Assembly (NCBI GenBank): GCA_910587165.1
Contig: CAJUKP010000031.1
Span: 1-20,592, forward strand
DNA: 20,592 nt
Reading direction: 5' to 3'
Source: an uncultured Duncaniella sp.
GTDB taxonomy: Bacteria; Bacteroidota; Bacteroidia; Bacteroidales; Muribaculaceae
Shown here piece after piece: positions 6,245 to 13,837 of this stretch (positions are counted from its first letter, which is position 1; each line of letters starts with the position of its first letter). The translations under genes were made by a program, and so were the position numbers. The notes beneath the pieces were generated by a model, which searched no databases, was not told where the DNA came from, and saw only the letters and a list, made by a program, of their open reading frames with translations.

Positions 6245-6931
6245 TTATTGCATCCTGACGGTCAGCATATAGCCGAAACCACGCTGATTGATGATGCTGA
6301 TATTGGAGTCATGACGAAAGACACGGCGAAGTTTGTGTATGTAACCGTGCAGGGAGTTCCGGTTGCTCATTTCATCACGTCCCCAGACGGCGATCATCAG
6401 TTCGGACGCATTGACAGTCCTGCCGATGTTTGTGGTCAGTTGTTCCAATATTCTTGCCTCTATATTCGATATCGTCGTTTCTTTGCCATTGAATGACAGC
6501 AGCTGGTTAGTGGCATCGAATTTATAACTTCCGACAGAAAACACGGTGTTCTCATTCTGAGCCTGCACTTTGTTTCGTAGAAGAGCCTTGACCCTCACGA
6601 GCAATTCCCGGAGTTCAAACGGCTTTTTGAGATAGTCATTGGCACCGATGTCAAATCCCTCCTCCACATCGTCAATCGTGCTCTTGGCGGTCAGGAAGAT
6701 AATGGGTACGGCAGGGGAGATGCGCCGTATCTCCTTTGCCATGGCGAAGCCATCGAGACGTGGCATCATCACATCCGCGACAATGAGGTCGGCACCTCCG
6801 GTCTTGTATTTTGCAAGGCCATCAATGCCGTCAAACGCTGCCACAACATCGTAGCCCTGCTGACGCAGAGTGTCGCAGACAATGAGCGAAAGGTCGCGCT
6901 CGTCCTCAACGAAAAGTATCTTAGCTCTCAT
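6245..6931 (-). CDS. OmpR/PhoB-family response regulator (RprY-like)
   Basis: This 228-aa DNA-binding response regulator is the output partner of the kinase encoded just upstream. Residues 1-120 are a receiver domain: acidic pocket in FVEDE, phosphoacceptor Asp53 in VADVMMP, Thr81 in LTAKS and Lys103 in LKKPF. Residues about 130-228 are a winged-helix domain (ISNIEARILEQLTTN, RTVNASELMIAVWG, NSLHGYIHKLRRVF, INQRGFGYML). The reading frame is open further upstream to 7009, but ATG 6931 is chosen because MRAKILFVEDE is the normal start of the fold and because it gives an 11-bp overlap with the kinase gene, typical of coupled pairs. The closest family known to me is Bacteroides RprY; orthology is not shown. 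The direct repeat at 8446-8482 is a likely binding site. Confidence 0.93.
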   Translation of the reverse strand: MRAKILFVEDERDLSLIVCDTLRQQGYDVVAAFDGIDGLAKYKTGGADLIVADVMMPRLDGFAMAKEIRRISPAVPIIFLTAKSTIDDVEEGFDIGANDYLKKPFELRELLVRVKALLRNKVQAQNENTVFSVGSYKFDATNQLLSFNGKETTISNIEARILEQLTTNIGRTVNASELMIAVWGRDEMSNRNSLHGYIHKLRRVFRHDSNISIINQRGFGYMLTVRMQ

Positions 6932-8351
6932 GATTGTCGAATTTGATTGTGAATACCGAGCCGCGTCCCTCCTGGCTCCTGACCGATATGCTCCAGCCCA
7001 TCTTTTCAAGAATGTGTTTCACATAATAAAGACCAATTCCATAGCCTCGGACATCCTGACGGTTGCCGTGTGGCACACGATAGAATTTGTCGAAGATATA
7101 GGGCTGGTTCTTTGCAGGAATGCCAATGCCGTTATCGGCAACATCAAGACTGTCTGAATCTATCGTTATGTTGATGGCCACGGATTCTCCCGAATATTTG
7201 ATGGCATTGTCAATCAGATTGTTCAGCACATTTGACAGATGCGACTTGTCGGCGGTTACAAAGATATCTCCCTCAGATCGGACTTCAATGGCGATATCCT
7301 TGCCACCTCTCATGCGCTGTGCTTCAGCTATATCTTCCACAAGTCCCGGCAAATGAATTTTCTCAGGCTTCAATGTCATGGTTTTCCGGCGTTCCATGCT
7401 CATGGCGAGAATATTCTCCACAAGTTCGCCGAGGTGTCTGAGTTGCTTCAGGGCTATCGTGAGATAAGCCTCTTTCTTCTCCCGGTCGTTGGCGGTGTCG
7501 TAATTTAGCAATGCATCGTTGGCTGAATATGCTATGGAGATAGGCGTTTTCAGCTCGTGGGTCATGTTGCTGACAAAATCATCCTTCATCTCCTCGATGG
7601 TGCGTAGTCTGGATACAGTCCGGAATAGATACCGGAATGCGGCAGCAAAAGTAACCATAAGCAAAAATATCGTGACAATCACCCCCATCATCTGAGATAG
7701 GATATGGCGGGTCAGAGGAGTGATATATGCTTTATAATAGACATCTTCGTTAGGATTTATGACAATTCTGAACGTGTCAAATCCTGAATGAGCTTGAATC
7801 TTTGGATTGTTGAAAAGCACGGAATCTTTTCCGTTTACAACTTCCACAGCCACAAATTCCGGATTAATATATCTGCGCGAAAGATGATCATTAAGAACGC
7901 TGTCCATAACAGTCATATCGAAACCGATATACTTATCCATGATCGAATGGAATTGTTTGCTCATAGCGTCTATCATCTGATTGGAGTAAGGGATTTCTTC
8001 CGCTAACAAGGCTTTTTCTTCAACGACTGTACCATCGGCTTCTGTTCTTACAGAGATAAGTTGTCCGTTCTCGTCTCTATAGGTTGATGCCTCTGCTTTT
8101 CTCGGAGCCTTGGAATTTACAGAATCCGCCTCTTCCTGCATGGTAGCATTTGAAGCGAGACCTTGTGCCCTGCCCGCACGGACCATGAGGTCGTCAATGT
8201 CAGCATCCGTCATGGCCGCCATTACTTCCCGTTCAACATCCTTTCTGATTGACTCATATAGTTGGACGAGATAAAAGACGTTGCAGCCAAAAATCACCGC
8301 AATGACAGATATGAATATTATGGAGTTGATTCTGAATTTTTTCATACGCAA
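6921..8351 (-). CDS. Sensor histidine kinase (RprX-like)
   Basis: This 476-aa membrane kinase phosphorylates the response regulator that follows it. A transmembrane helix at about residues 9-31 and another at about 216-242 enclose a periplasmic sensor domain of about 185 residues of unknown ligand. The H-box SNMTHELKTP carries the phospho-accepting His265. N-box NVLNNLIDNAIKYSG, G1 DNGIGIP, F-box IFDKFYRVP and G2 GYGIGLYYVKHIL form a complete HATPase domain. The domain layout resembles RprX of Bacteroides. An alternative start two codons in (8345) would remove only two residues. No HAMP or PAS domain is obvious. It diverges from the barrel-protein gene over a shared 195-bp control region. The minus-strand stop lies inside the regulator gene. 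Confidence 0.93.
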   Translation of the reverse strand: MRMKKFRINSIIFISVIAVIFGCNVFYLVQLYESIRKDVEREVMAAMTDADIDDLMVRAGRAQGLASNATMQEEADSVNSKAPRKAEASTYRDENGQLISVRTEADGTVVEEKALLAEEIPYSNQMIDAMSKQFHSIMDKYIGFDMTVMDSVLNDHLSRRYINPEFVAVEVVNGKDSVLFNNPKIQAHSGFDTFRIVINPNEDVYYKAYITPLTRHILSQMMGVIVTIFLLMVTFAAAFRYLFRTVSRLRTIEEMKDDFVSNMTHELKTPISIAYSANDALLNYDTANDREKKEAYLTIALKQLRHLGELVENILAMSMERRKTMTLKPEKIHLPGLVEDIAEAQRMRGGKDIAIEVRSEGDIFVTADKSHLSNVLNNLIDNAIKYSGESVAINITIDSDSLDVADNGIGIPAKNQPYIFDKFYRVPHGNRQDVRGYGIGLYYVKHILEKMGWSISVRSQEGRGSVFTIKFDNHES

Positions 8352-8397
8352 CCACGAAGTGCTCGCTGAACACCTTTTGAAAAATAATTTTGTGAAG

Positions 8398-8405
8398 CAA
8401 ATTTA
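8398..8405 (-). promoter_or_regulatory. Possible -7 box for the sensor kinase operon
   Basis: The minus strand reads TAAATTTG, matching TAnnTTTG, 46 bp upstream of the kinase start. The -33 region about 20 bp further up (minus-strand tgtgg) is poor. A weak promoter that depends on the regulator bound at the nearby direct repeat would be consistent with autoregulation, but this is inference. Confidence 0.4.
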
Positions 8406-8445
8406 CCTATAATATTTCGTATTGCCACACAGCGGATTGCATATT

Positions 8446-8482
8446 TAAGACTAAATAAGGGAAGACATAAGACTAAATAAGG
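8446..8482. repeat. Perfect 15-bp tandem direct repeat with 22-bp period: likely response-regulator binding site
   Basis: taagactaaataagg occurs at 8446-8460 and again, identical, at 8468-8482. The 22-bp centre-to-centre distance is about two DNA turns, so both copies face the same side, as in OmpR-family operators. The second copy ends 9 bp before the expected -33 position of the barrel gene promoter, where an activator would touch RNA polymerase. It lies in the region shared with the divergent kinase-regulator operon. Confidence 0.7.
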
Positions 8483-8490
8483 CTGGAGTT

Positions 8491-8522
8491 TATGATTGAC
8501 GATGGTTTTGATGATAACTTTG
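8491..8522 (+). promoter_or_regulatory. Promoter for the outer membrane barrel gene (good -7, poor -33)
   Basis: TAACTTTG at 8515-8522 is a clean -7 box. At the correct 20-bp distance only TATG (8491-8494) is found instead of TTTG. A weak -33 with an adjacent upstream direct repeat is what an activator-dependent promoter looks like. Transcription would start near 8529, which rules out the in-frame TTG at 8496 as start codon. Confidence 0.65.
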
Positions 8523-8546
8523 CGCCATAACAATAATATAATGGTT

Positions 8547-10592
8547 ATGAAGAGAGTTTTTATCATAGTTCTTGCTCTGACTGCCGCCAACTCCGTGATG
8601 GCACAGGCCGTAAGTACTGACACCATCGAGCCCCGGCAACTCAATGAGGTCGTAGTGAAAGGGGAGAAGCCTCAAATCAAGGGGCAGGAGGGTATTATGG
8701 TGGTTGACCTTCCTGACATAGTCAAGGACAAGCCCGTTTCCAATATCCTTGAGGCGCTCGGATATCTTCCGGGTGTAGTCAATAACAACGGCATGATTGG
8801 ACTTGCCGGGGCATCTGATGTCACTATCATCCTCAACGGCGAACTGACAAATATGCCCATACAGAATCTGTATCAACTCCTTTATACAACACCGGTCGAC
8901 CGTCTGAAATCAGTGGAGGTAATGTACACAGCACCTGCCGGATATCATGTCAATGGAGCTGTCATTAACGTGGTGCTGAAAACACCGACTCCTCTCGATG
9001 GCCTGCAAGGACAAGTCCGTGCCGGATACAACCAAGGTCATTACGGCTCTTACGGTGGTGGTCTTGCAGCCACATACGCTGTCAAGGACTGGACTTTCGA
9101 TCTCAACTATGGGCTTGCCCGTTCCAAGAGCTGGAATCACGAGGAGACCTTCTCCAATCATCTGTTTGATGGTCATCGGACAATGGTTGAAGATGATATG
9201 CGCCGAATATCTGAAAGCTGGAACAACACAATCTATACCTCGGCAACATATAAAAGATTCCATCTGACCTATAACGGACAGATAACATCATCGGCAGAAG
9301 GTTGGAGCCTGTCGGACGGGACACTCGGCAGTTTCACAAACAACTACATCTATGAAGGACCGATAAACTATCATAACATCGCATTGCGTTATTCCACACC
9401 GTCTGGTCTGACAGTCGGAGGTGACTACACATATTATGGTGAAAGCCGCATCCAGTCGCTTTTTCAAGAGTGCGATTACCTTCTTGGCGAACTGAACAGG
9501 CAGGACATCAACCGTTGGCACATCTACCTTGACCGGCAGCATCAGTTTGGCAAGTGGCAGTTCAATTATGGCATTGAGTATCAGCGGGCGGATGACAGCA
9601 GCTCACAGGTAGCCTATCCGGCGGGGGAGTCAGAGGGTTTCTCCGGCACATCCTCTGAGGACGTGGCCGATGCCTATATCGGGTTGCAACACTCTTTCGA
9701 TTGGGGTTTGTCATTCAATGTGTCGGCAAAAGGCGAGTATTATCACAATAACTATCAGCATAACTGGAATTTCATCCCCCAACTCGGCGCCACATATTAC
9801 AAGACACCGAAAAGCATTTTCCAATTGAACCTTTCAACCGTCCGTGTCTATCCTTCATATTGGGAACTTCGCAACAGCACATCGCATATCAATCCATATT
9901 CAAAGGTGTTGGGAAATCCTGCATTGCAACCATATCTCAACTATGCCGGCCAGTTCAGCTATATCTTCAGGCAAAAATATGTGGTCACGCTTTATGTGCA
10001 ATATGCTGACAAGGCAACTGTGCAACTTCCGTATCAGTCACCCGATGAATTGAGCCTTGTTTACCAGACCATCAACATGAACTATAAGCGCACAGTGGGC
10101 CTGAACCTGAACGTGCCGTTAAATGCCGGCTATATCTGGAATGCCACAGCGATAGCCAATATCTTCAATCAACGGGAGAAGGCCGACCGGTTCCACGACA
10201 TAAGTTTCGATAACGGGAAATGGATATTTTACGGAGCTTTGAACAACTCATTCCGTTTCAGTCAGAACTCTCCCGTATCATTATCTTTGGACTTGGCATA
10301 TATCTCCCCCTCGATTCAGGGTCTTGCCGACCTGTCAAGTATGTGGAAAGTTGATGCAGGTGTAAGATGGCAGTTCGGCAAGAAACGTTGCTGTGAAATT
10401 GACCTGCTGGCCAACGACATCTTCAACCGTTGGTCGCCGACCATGACTATCAATCATTCAGGGCAGGACTACCGGATGAAAGTGCGTGACATGACCCGCA
10501 ACCTAAAACTCACATTCATCTGGCGTTTCAATGGCTTCAAACCCAAGAACGACCCCGGCATCGACACCTCCCGTTTCGGCACCGGAAAATAA
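8547..10592 (+). CDS. Outer membrane beta-barrel protein, TonB-receptor-like (OMP_b-brl_3 type)
   Basis: The 681-aa product has a Sec signal peptide (MKRVFIIVLALTAANSVMA, cut before QA), a TonB-box-like segment LNEVVVKG (about residues 32-39), a plug-like domain to about residue 145 (PVSNILEALGYLPGV, VTIILNGEL, VDRLKSVEVM, GAVINVVLKT), then a long series of amphipathic strands rich in Tyr and Trp. GNPALQPYLNYAGQFSYIF is typical of the barrel of this family, and the last strand LKLTFIWRFNGF is followed by a 15-residue tail. It lacks the N-terminal carboxypeptidase-regulatory-like domain that many relatives carry, and there is no SusD partner. The substrate is unknown; the family is usually linked to uptake or envelope maintenance rather than to a defined ligand. 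ATG 8541 (two codons longer) is also possible; a TTG at 8496 is excluded by the promoter. A 70-aa lipoprotein gene follows after 12 bp. Confidence 0.88.
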   Translation: MKRVFIIVLALTAANSVMAQAVSTDTIEPRQLNEVVVKGEKPQIKGQEGIMVVDLPDIVKDKPVSNILEALGYLPGVVNNNGMIGLAGASDVTIILNGELTNMPIQNLYQLLYTTPVDRLKSVEVMYTAPAGYHVNGAVINVVLKTPTPLDGLQGQVRAGYNQGHYGSYGGGLAATYAVKDWTFDLNYGLARSKSWNHEETFSNHLFDGHRTMVEDDMRRISESWNNTIYTSATYKRFHLTYNGQITSSAEGWSLSDGTLGSFTNNYIYEGPINYHNIALRYSTPSGLTVGGDYTYYGESRIQSLFQECDYLLGELNRQDINRWHIYLDRQHQFGKWQFNYGIEYQRADDSSSQVAYPAGESEGFSGTSSEDVADAYIGLQHSFDWGLSFNVSAKGEYYHNNYQHNWNFIPQLGATYYKTPKSIFQLNLSTVRVYPSYWELRNSTSHINPYSKVLGNPALQPYLNYAGQFSYIFRQKYVVTLYVQYADKATVQLPYQSPDELSLVYQTINMNYKRTVGLNLNVPLNAGYIWNATAIANIFNQREKADRFHDISFDNGKWIFYGALNNSFRFSQNSPVSLSLDLAYISPSIQGLADLSSMWKVDAGVRWQFGKKRCCEIDLLANDIFNRWSPTMTINHSGQDYRMKVRDMTRNLKLTFIWRFNGFKPKNDPGIDTSRFGTGK

Positions 10593-10604
10593 AAATGTAT
10601 CATC

Positions 10605-10817
10605 ATGAAGAAATCAAAATACAGATTCATGGGATTGCTCATAGGCTCAGTGTGTCTCGGTATGTTAAATTCCTGTGGACTTGAAAAAAGAGTAATTGTC
10701 ACTACAAGAGGTCATGAAGTATCATTTCCGCATAAGCAATATATTCCGAGATGTGAGCTGTTGCAGGAATACGATACTTTCCCAAGAGACACCGTGATGA
10801 ACTACAAAATAAAATAA
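10605..10817 (+). CDS. Small predicted lipoprotein (70 aa)
   Basis: Function not recognised. The N-terminus MKKSKYRFMGLLIGSVCLGM is basic then hydrophobic and ends in a lipobox, LNSC, so the cysteine at residue 24 would be lipidated. The mature part is only about 47 residues (LEKRVIVTTRGHEVSFPHKQ and a tail with RDTVMNYKIK), with no low-complexity sequence. It starts 12 bp after the barrel gene stop, so the two are almost surely one transcript and the lipoprotein may assist or cap the barrel. The transcript would end at the hairpin at 10862-10898. Confidence 0.75.
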   Translation: MKKSKYRFMGLLIGSVCLGMLNSCGLEKRVIVTTRGHEVSFPHKQYIPRCELLQEYDTFPRDTVMNYKIK

Positions 10818-10861
10818 TTGACTTTTTGTATTTTTTAACATTTTTGCGGGGCGGATAAAAT

Positions 10862-10898
10862 AAGAAAGAGTCAAATCTAAATGATTTAACTCTTTCTT
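10862..10898. terminator. Bidirectional terminator between the lipoprotein gene and tRNA-Gln
   Basis: 10862-10877 pairs with 10883-10898 over 16 positions with a single mismatch and a 5-nt loop. The right arm is itself T-rich (tctttctttg), and on the minus strand the hairpin is followed by ttattttatc. It is therefore placed to stop both the plus-strand barrel/lipoprotein transcript and the minus-strand tRNA transcript, which ends 5 bp away. Confidence 0.8.
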
Positions 10899-10902
10899 TG
10901 TG

Positions 10903-10973
10903 TTGCCTTGGAAGGATTCGAACCCTCACAGGCGGAACCAGAATCCGACGTGCTACCATTACACCACAAGGCA
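10903..10973 (-). tRNA. tRNA-Gln (anticodon CTG)
   Basis: The minus strand folds into a complete cloverleaf: 7-bp acceptor stem (TGCCTTG with CAAGGCA), D-arm GTGT-AATGGTA-GCAC, anticodon loop TTCTGGT with CTG at the centre, T-arm with loop TTCGAAT and one G-U pair, and discriminator A. The CCA end is not encoded. The anticodon stem has four Watson-Crick pairs (CGGA with TCCG) and a mismatch at its outermost position. It decodes CAG. A full promoter lies upstream at 11049-11080. Confidence 0.95.
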
Positions 10974-11048
10974 ATTTAATTATGTCTGTCTTAACGTTTT
11001 ATGAGACCGTTCATGTTATCTGAATGACCCGTTTCGTTTTTGACGTTG

Positions 11049-11080
11049 CAAAAGTAGGCATTGTTTTCGTACTGTGCAAA
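11049..11080 (-). promoter_or_regulatory. Promoter for tRNA-Gln
   Basis: On the minus strand TTTG (11077-11080), exactly 20 bp, then TACTTTTG (11049-11056) match the Bacteroidota consensus in full. Transcription would start near 11042, about 69 nt before the mature tRNA 5' end. The rest of the roughly 300-bp gap between the tRNA and the GH2 gene (10974-11276) is AT-rich and shows no other gene. Confidence 0.75.
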
Positions 11081-11225
11081 TATTTTATCAAAAATTTTTG
11101 TTCAGATATATAAATTATGAAATAAAGATGAATTTTAGTTCTGTTTAGCTTGCGGTGGCGTTATTCATATACGGAGCAAAAACCTGCATTATGTGTATCT
11201 GTGAAAAATAATTTTATCCCGTGTC

Positions 11226-11257
11226 TTGGTTTGTCTCGACAATATTTCTCATCTTTG
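11226..11257 (+). promoter_or_regulatory. Possible promoter for the GH2 gene
   Basis: TTG at 11226-11228, 21 bp, then CATCTTTG at 11250-11257 (one mismatch to TAnnTTTG). Transcription would start near 11264. This places the TTG at 11226, which opens the longest frame, inside the promoter and favours ATG 11277 or 11286 as the real start. Confidence 0.5.
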
Positions 11258-11276
11258 CAGATGCAATGTCAAAACC

Positions 11277-13739
11277 ATGTCCATTATGTCATATCATATA
11301 TCTTTCAAACGGGCCAATCTCGTATTGCTCCTATTTATTCTCGCTGTTTCATCACATCTTTGTGCGGGCGCCCGTGAGATTATGGTTGCCGATTCCGGAT
11401 GGCTCTTTCATGCCGGGCCTGTAACAGGCGGCGAACTGCCTCAGGCTGATTTGTCCGGATGGACAGAGATACGTTTGCCTCATGATTTCCAGATCTCGCA
11501 GCCTTGGGTCAGACCTGACAGTTCCGAGATGCCTGATATGGCAAATGAAATGGCCAATGTCAGGAGCCGGTTGAGTTCGCGTGCATTTAAGGAGATGGGG
11601 GAGGGGTGGTACAGATTCTTGTTCACACCTCCGGCCGGTTGGCAGGGGCAAAGAATTATTGTCGACTTTGAGGGTATCCTCCTTGTGGGCGACGTATGGG
11701 TTAACGGGAAATATGCAGGAGGAACAGATTATGGTTATCTCGGTTTTGAGATTGATCTGACAGATCTGATCAGATATGACGGGCCTAACCTGATTGCGGT
11801 GAGAGCGGATACGGGCAAACCGGACAACTCAAGATGGTACACCGGTGGCGGACTTTACCGGGGCGTATCTTTTAAAGCCACTGATCCTGACCTGTATTTT
11901 GTCCGCCATCCCTTGTCAGTCACAACCCCGGTTGTGTCGACCGACAGCTCTCTTGTGGTGATCAATGGAGAGATCTCCAATATGAAGAGAGCGGATTCCG
12001 TTACGATTGGAGTTAAAATCTCCGATCCCTCCGGCAAAGAAATCTATCAGGCTATGCGGACACATAGGGTCAACCGCAGGCAGCGTGTCCGGGAGATGCA
12101 TATTGACAGCATCTTTCTTCCGGATGTCAGGCTTTGGGATATTGAGTCCCCGGATCTTTATACAGCATCTGTCGTATTGTATCATCCGGATGGCCGTGTG
12201 GCCGATAGCGTTGACTGCCGGTTCGGCATAAGGCAGATCGAGTTTTCTCCGGATTTCGGGCTAAGGCTTAACGGGAGGAAGGTGCTTCTGAAGGGAAATG
12301 CCAATCATCATACGCTCGGTGCGCTTGGCGCTGCTGCCTACCCGCGGGCCATTGAAAAGCGGTTGCGTCTTCTCAAGGAATTTGGCTTCAACCATATACG
12401 GACATCCCACAATCCGTACAGCACACGTTTTCTTGAGCTTTGTGATGAGTTGGGGATACTTGTCGTTGATGAGCTTTATGATAAATGGACACGGAAATCA
12501 TCCGGTGGTCGGCGTGACTGGATGGAGGCATGGCAGCATGATCTGCCGGAATGGATCCGTCGCGACCGCAATCATCCTTCGGTGGTTATGTGGAGCCTTG
12601 GGAATGAATTGCAGACCATTACCAATCTTCCGTTCAATGATTGGGGAGTGACACCTTTCAAACTTCAGAAGACTCTTCTCTCGCGATATGACGGGAGTCG
12701 TCCTGTCACTGTGGCGATGCATCCACGTGGCAGGAATGAATTCACAGATTCCTTGCCGGCACCGCTCGCACTCGTCACTGATGTCGCCTCTTATAATTAT
12801 AGGTATGGGTATTTTCCGGGTGATTCCCGACGTTATCCGTGGATGATCTTCTATCAGAGCGAGGCCAATACGTCGGGGATGGGGCCAAACTTCTTCGGAA
12901 TGGATCTCGACCGTGTGGTCGGACTGGCATACTGGGGGATGATCGACTATCTCGGCGAATCGGCCGGATGGCCTGCGAAGGGATGGAACAAAGGTGTGTT
13001 TGACATCTCGCTCGAACCCAAACCGATGGCCTACTTCCTCCGGAGTTTTTTCAAACCCGAGGAGCCGATTGTCAGGATTGCGGTTGTGGACGGTGTGGAA
13101 AAACTTGACTGGAATGGAGTGCAGGTCGGAACTCTTGATCTTTCATCGCATTGGAACCGCACTCCCGGGTCAGTGCTGACCTTGTATACATTCACGAATG
13201 CCGATGAGGTGGAACTGCTGATCAATGGTGAAAGCCTGGGGCGGCGTATGAATGACACCATTGATATTGACAGACGCAATAGGTTGCTGTGGGACAGTGT
13301 TCCGTTCCGCGAAGGGCATATTGAGGCCAAGGCTTACAGAAGGGGCGGGAAGATGCCTGTGGCGACACATATCATGACAACAGCCGGTTATGCCGTGGCT
13401 ATCAGGCTGGTAGGAGACAACCCGTCATGGCTTGCCGACGGGATGGATCTCCAGCATATACGCGTGGAAGCAGTGGATCGCCTCGGCAATCGTAATCCGT
13501 TGTCAGATAACAGTCTGCAGTTTGCTGTAGAGGGCCCGGCAGAGATTGTCGGAGTGATCAACGGTGACATCTGTTCCGATGAACCAACCACGGGAGACTC
13601 CCGGAGATTATGGCGGGGATCTTGTGAGGTCATTCTCCGTTCATACTCTGATTCCGGTCAGGTTAACTTTAAAGTCACGGACCGGACCGGACAGCTTAGA
13701 CCTGCCGAAGTCTCATTCAAAACATTACGTAAGGATTGA
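11277..13739 (+). CDS. Secreted glycoside hydrolase family 2 protein (beta-galactosidase-like)
   Basis: This 820-aa exo-glycosidase is predicted to be exported. The N-terminus has a hydrophobic signal segment (ANLVLLLFILAVSSHLCA) with probable cleavage after CA. Domains in order: jelly-roll sugar-binding domain (GEGWYRFLFTPPAGWQG, VNGKYAGGTDYGYLGFEIDL, RWYTGGGLYRGV), an Ig-like domain, a TIM barrel (LKGNANHHTLGALGAAAYPR, FNHIRTSHNPYS, RDRNHPSVVMWSLGNELQ), then DUF4982-like (TFTNADEVELLINGESLG) and GH2 C5-like (LADGMDLQHIRVEAVD, GVINGD) modules. The likely acid/base is Glu444 in SLGNEL and the likely nucleophile is Glu529 in YQSEANTSG. Most Bacteroidales relatives act on beta-galactosides or beta-glucuronides; the substrate cannot be read here. 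No SusC/SusD, sulfatase or regulator lies next to it, so it is not in a polysaccharide utilisation locus within this window. A start nine bases later (11286) is equally possible. Confidence 0.92.
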   Translation: MSIMSYHISFKRANLVLLLFILAVSSHLCAGAREIMVADSGWLFHAGPVTGGELPQADLSGWTEIRLPHDFQISQPWVRPDSSEMPDMANEMANVRSRLSSRAFKEMGEGWYRFLFTPPAGWQGQRIIVDFEGILLVGDVWVNGKYAGGTDYGYLGFEIDLTDLIRYDGPNLIAVRADTGKPDNSRWYTGGGLYRGVSFKATDPDLYFVRHPLSVTTPVVSTDSSLVVINGEISNMKRADSVTIGVKISDPSGKEIYQAMRTHRVNRRQRVREMHIDSIFLPDVRLWDIESPDLYTASVVLYHPDGRVADSVDCRFGIRQIEFSPDFGLRLNGRKVLLKGNANHHTLGALGAAAYPRAIEKRLRLLKEFGFNHIRTSHNPYSTRFLELCDELGILVVDELYDKWTRKSSGGRRDWMEAWQHDLPEWIRRDRNHPSVVMWSLGNELQTITNLPFNDWGVTPFKLQKTLLSRYDGSRPVTVAMHPRGRNEFTDSLPAPLALVTDVASYNYRYGYFPGDSRRYPWMIFYQSEANTSGMGPNFFGMDLDRVVGLAYWGMIDYLGESAGWPAKGWNKGVFDISLEPKPMAYFLRSFFKPEEPIVRIAVVDGVEKLDWNGVQVGTLDLSSHWNRTPGSVLTLYTFTNADEVELLINGESLGRRMNDTIDIDRRNRLLWDSVPFREGHIEAKAYRRGGKMPVATHIMTTAGYAVAIRLVGDNPSWLADGMDLQHIRVEAVDRLGNRNPLSDNSLQFAVEGPAEIVGVINGDICSDEPTTGDSRRLWRGSCEVILRSYSDSGQVNFKVTDRTGQLRPAEVSFKTLRKD

Positions 13740-13789
13740 TTGCGGATGGATTTATCTATGTTAAAACAAGTTAAAATACCTCTGAATAC

Positions 13790-13820
13790 TTGACATGGGG
13801 TTCCGCAGATAGTAAATTTG
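13790..13820 (+). promoter_or_regulatory. Promoter for the ftsX gene cluster
   Basis: CTTG ending at 13792, exactly 20 bp, then TAAATTTG at 13813-13820. It matches the Bacteroidota consensus except for the first base of TTTG. Transcription near 13827 gives a leader of about 11 nt before ATG 13838 and excludes the in-frame TTG at 13790, which is the -33 element itself. It probably drives ftsX to the yigZ-family gene. Confidence 0.75.
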
Positions 13821-13837
13821 CGCTAATTTTCAGTAGA

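Noticed and set aside
6932..7009. 26-residue N-terminal extension of the response regulator
   Set aside because: Receiver domains start directly at the MRAKILFVEDE-like strand; the extension lies entirely within the kinase gene and reads as antisense-like basic sequence.
8496..8546. Longer start (TTG 8496) for the barrel protein
   Set aside because: It lies inside the promoter and would place charged residues in front of a good signal peptide that starts at 8547.
8490..8876. 128-codon minus-strand frame across the barrel gene 5' end
   Set aside because: It overlaps the promoter, the signal peptide and the plug-domain coding region of a well-supported gene.
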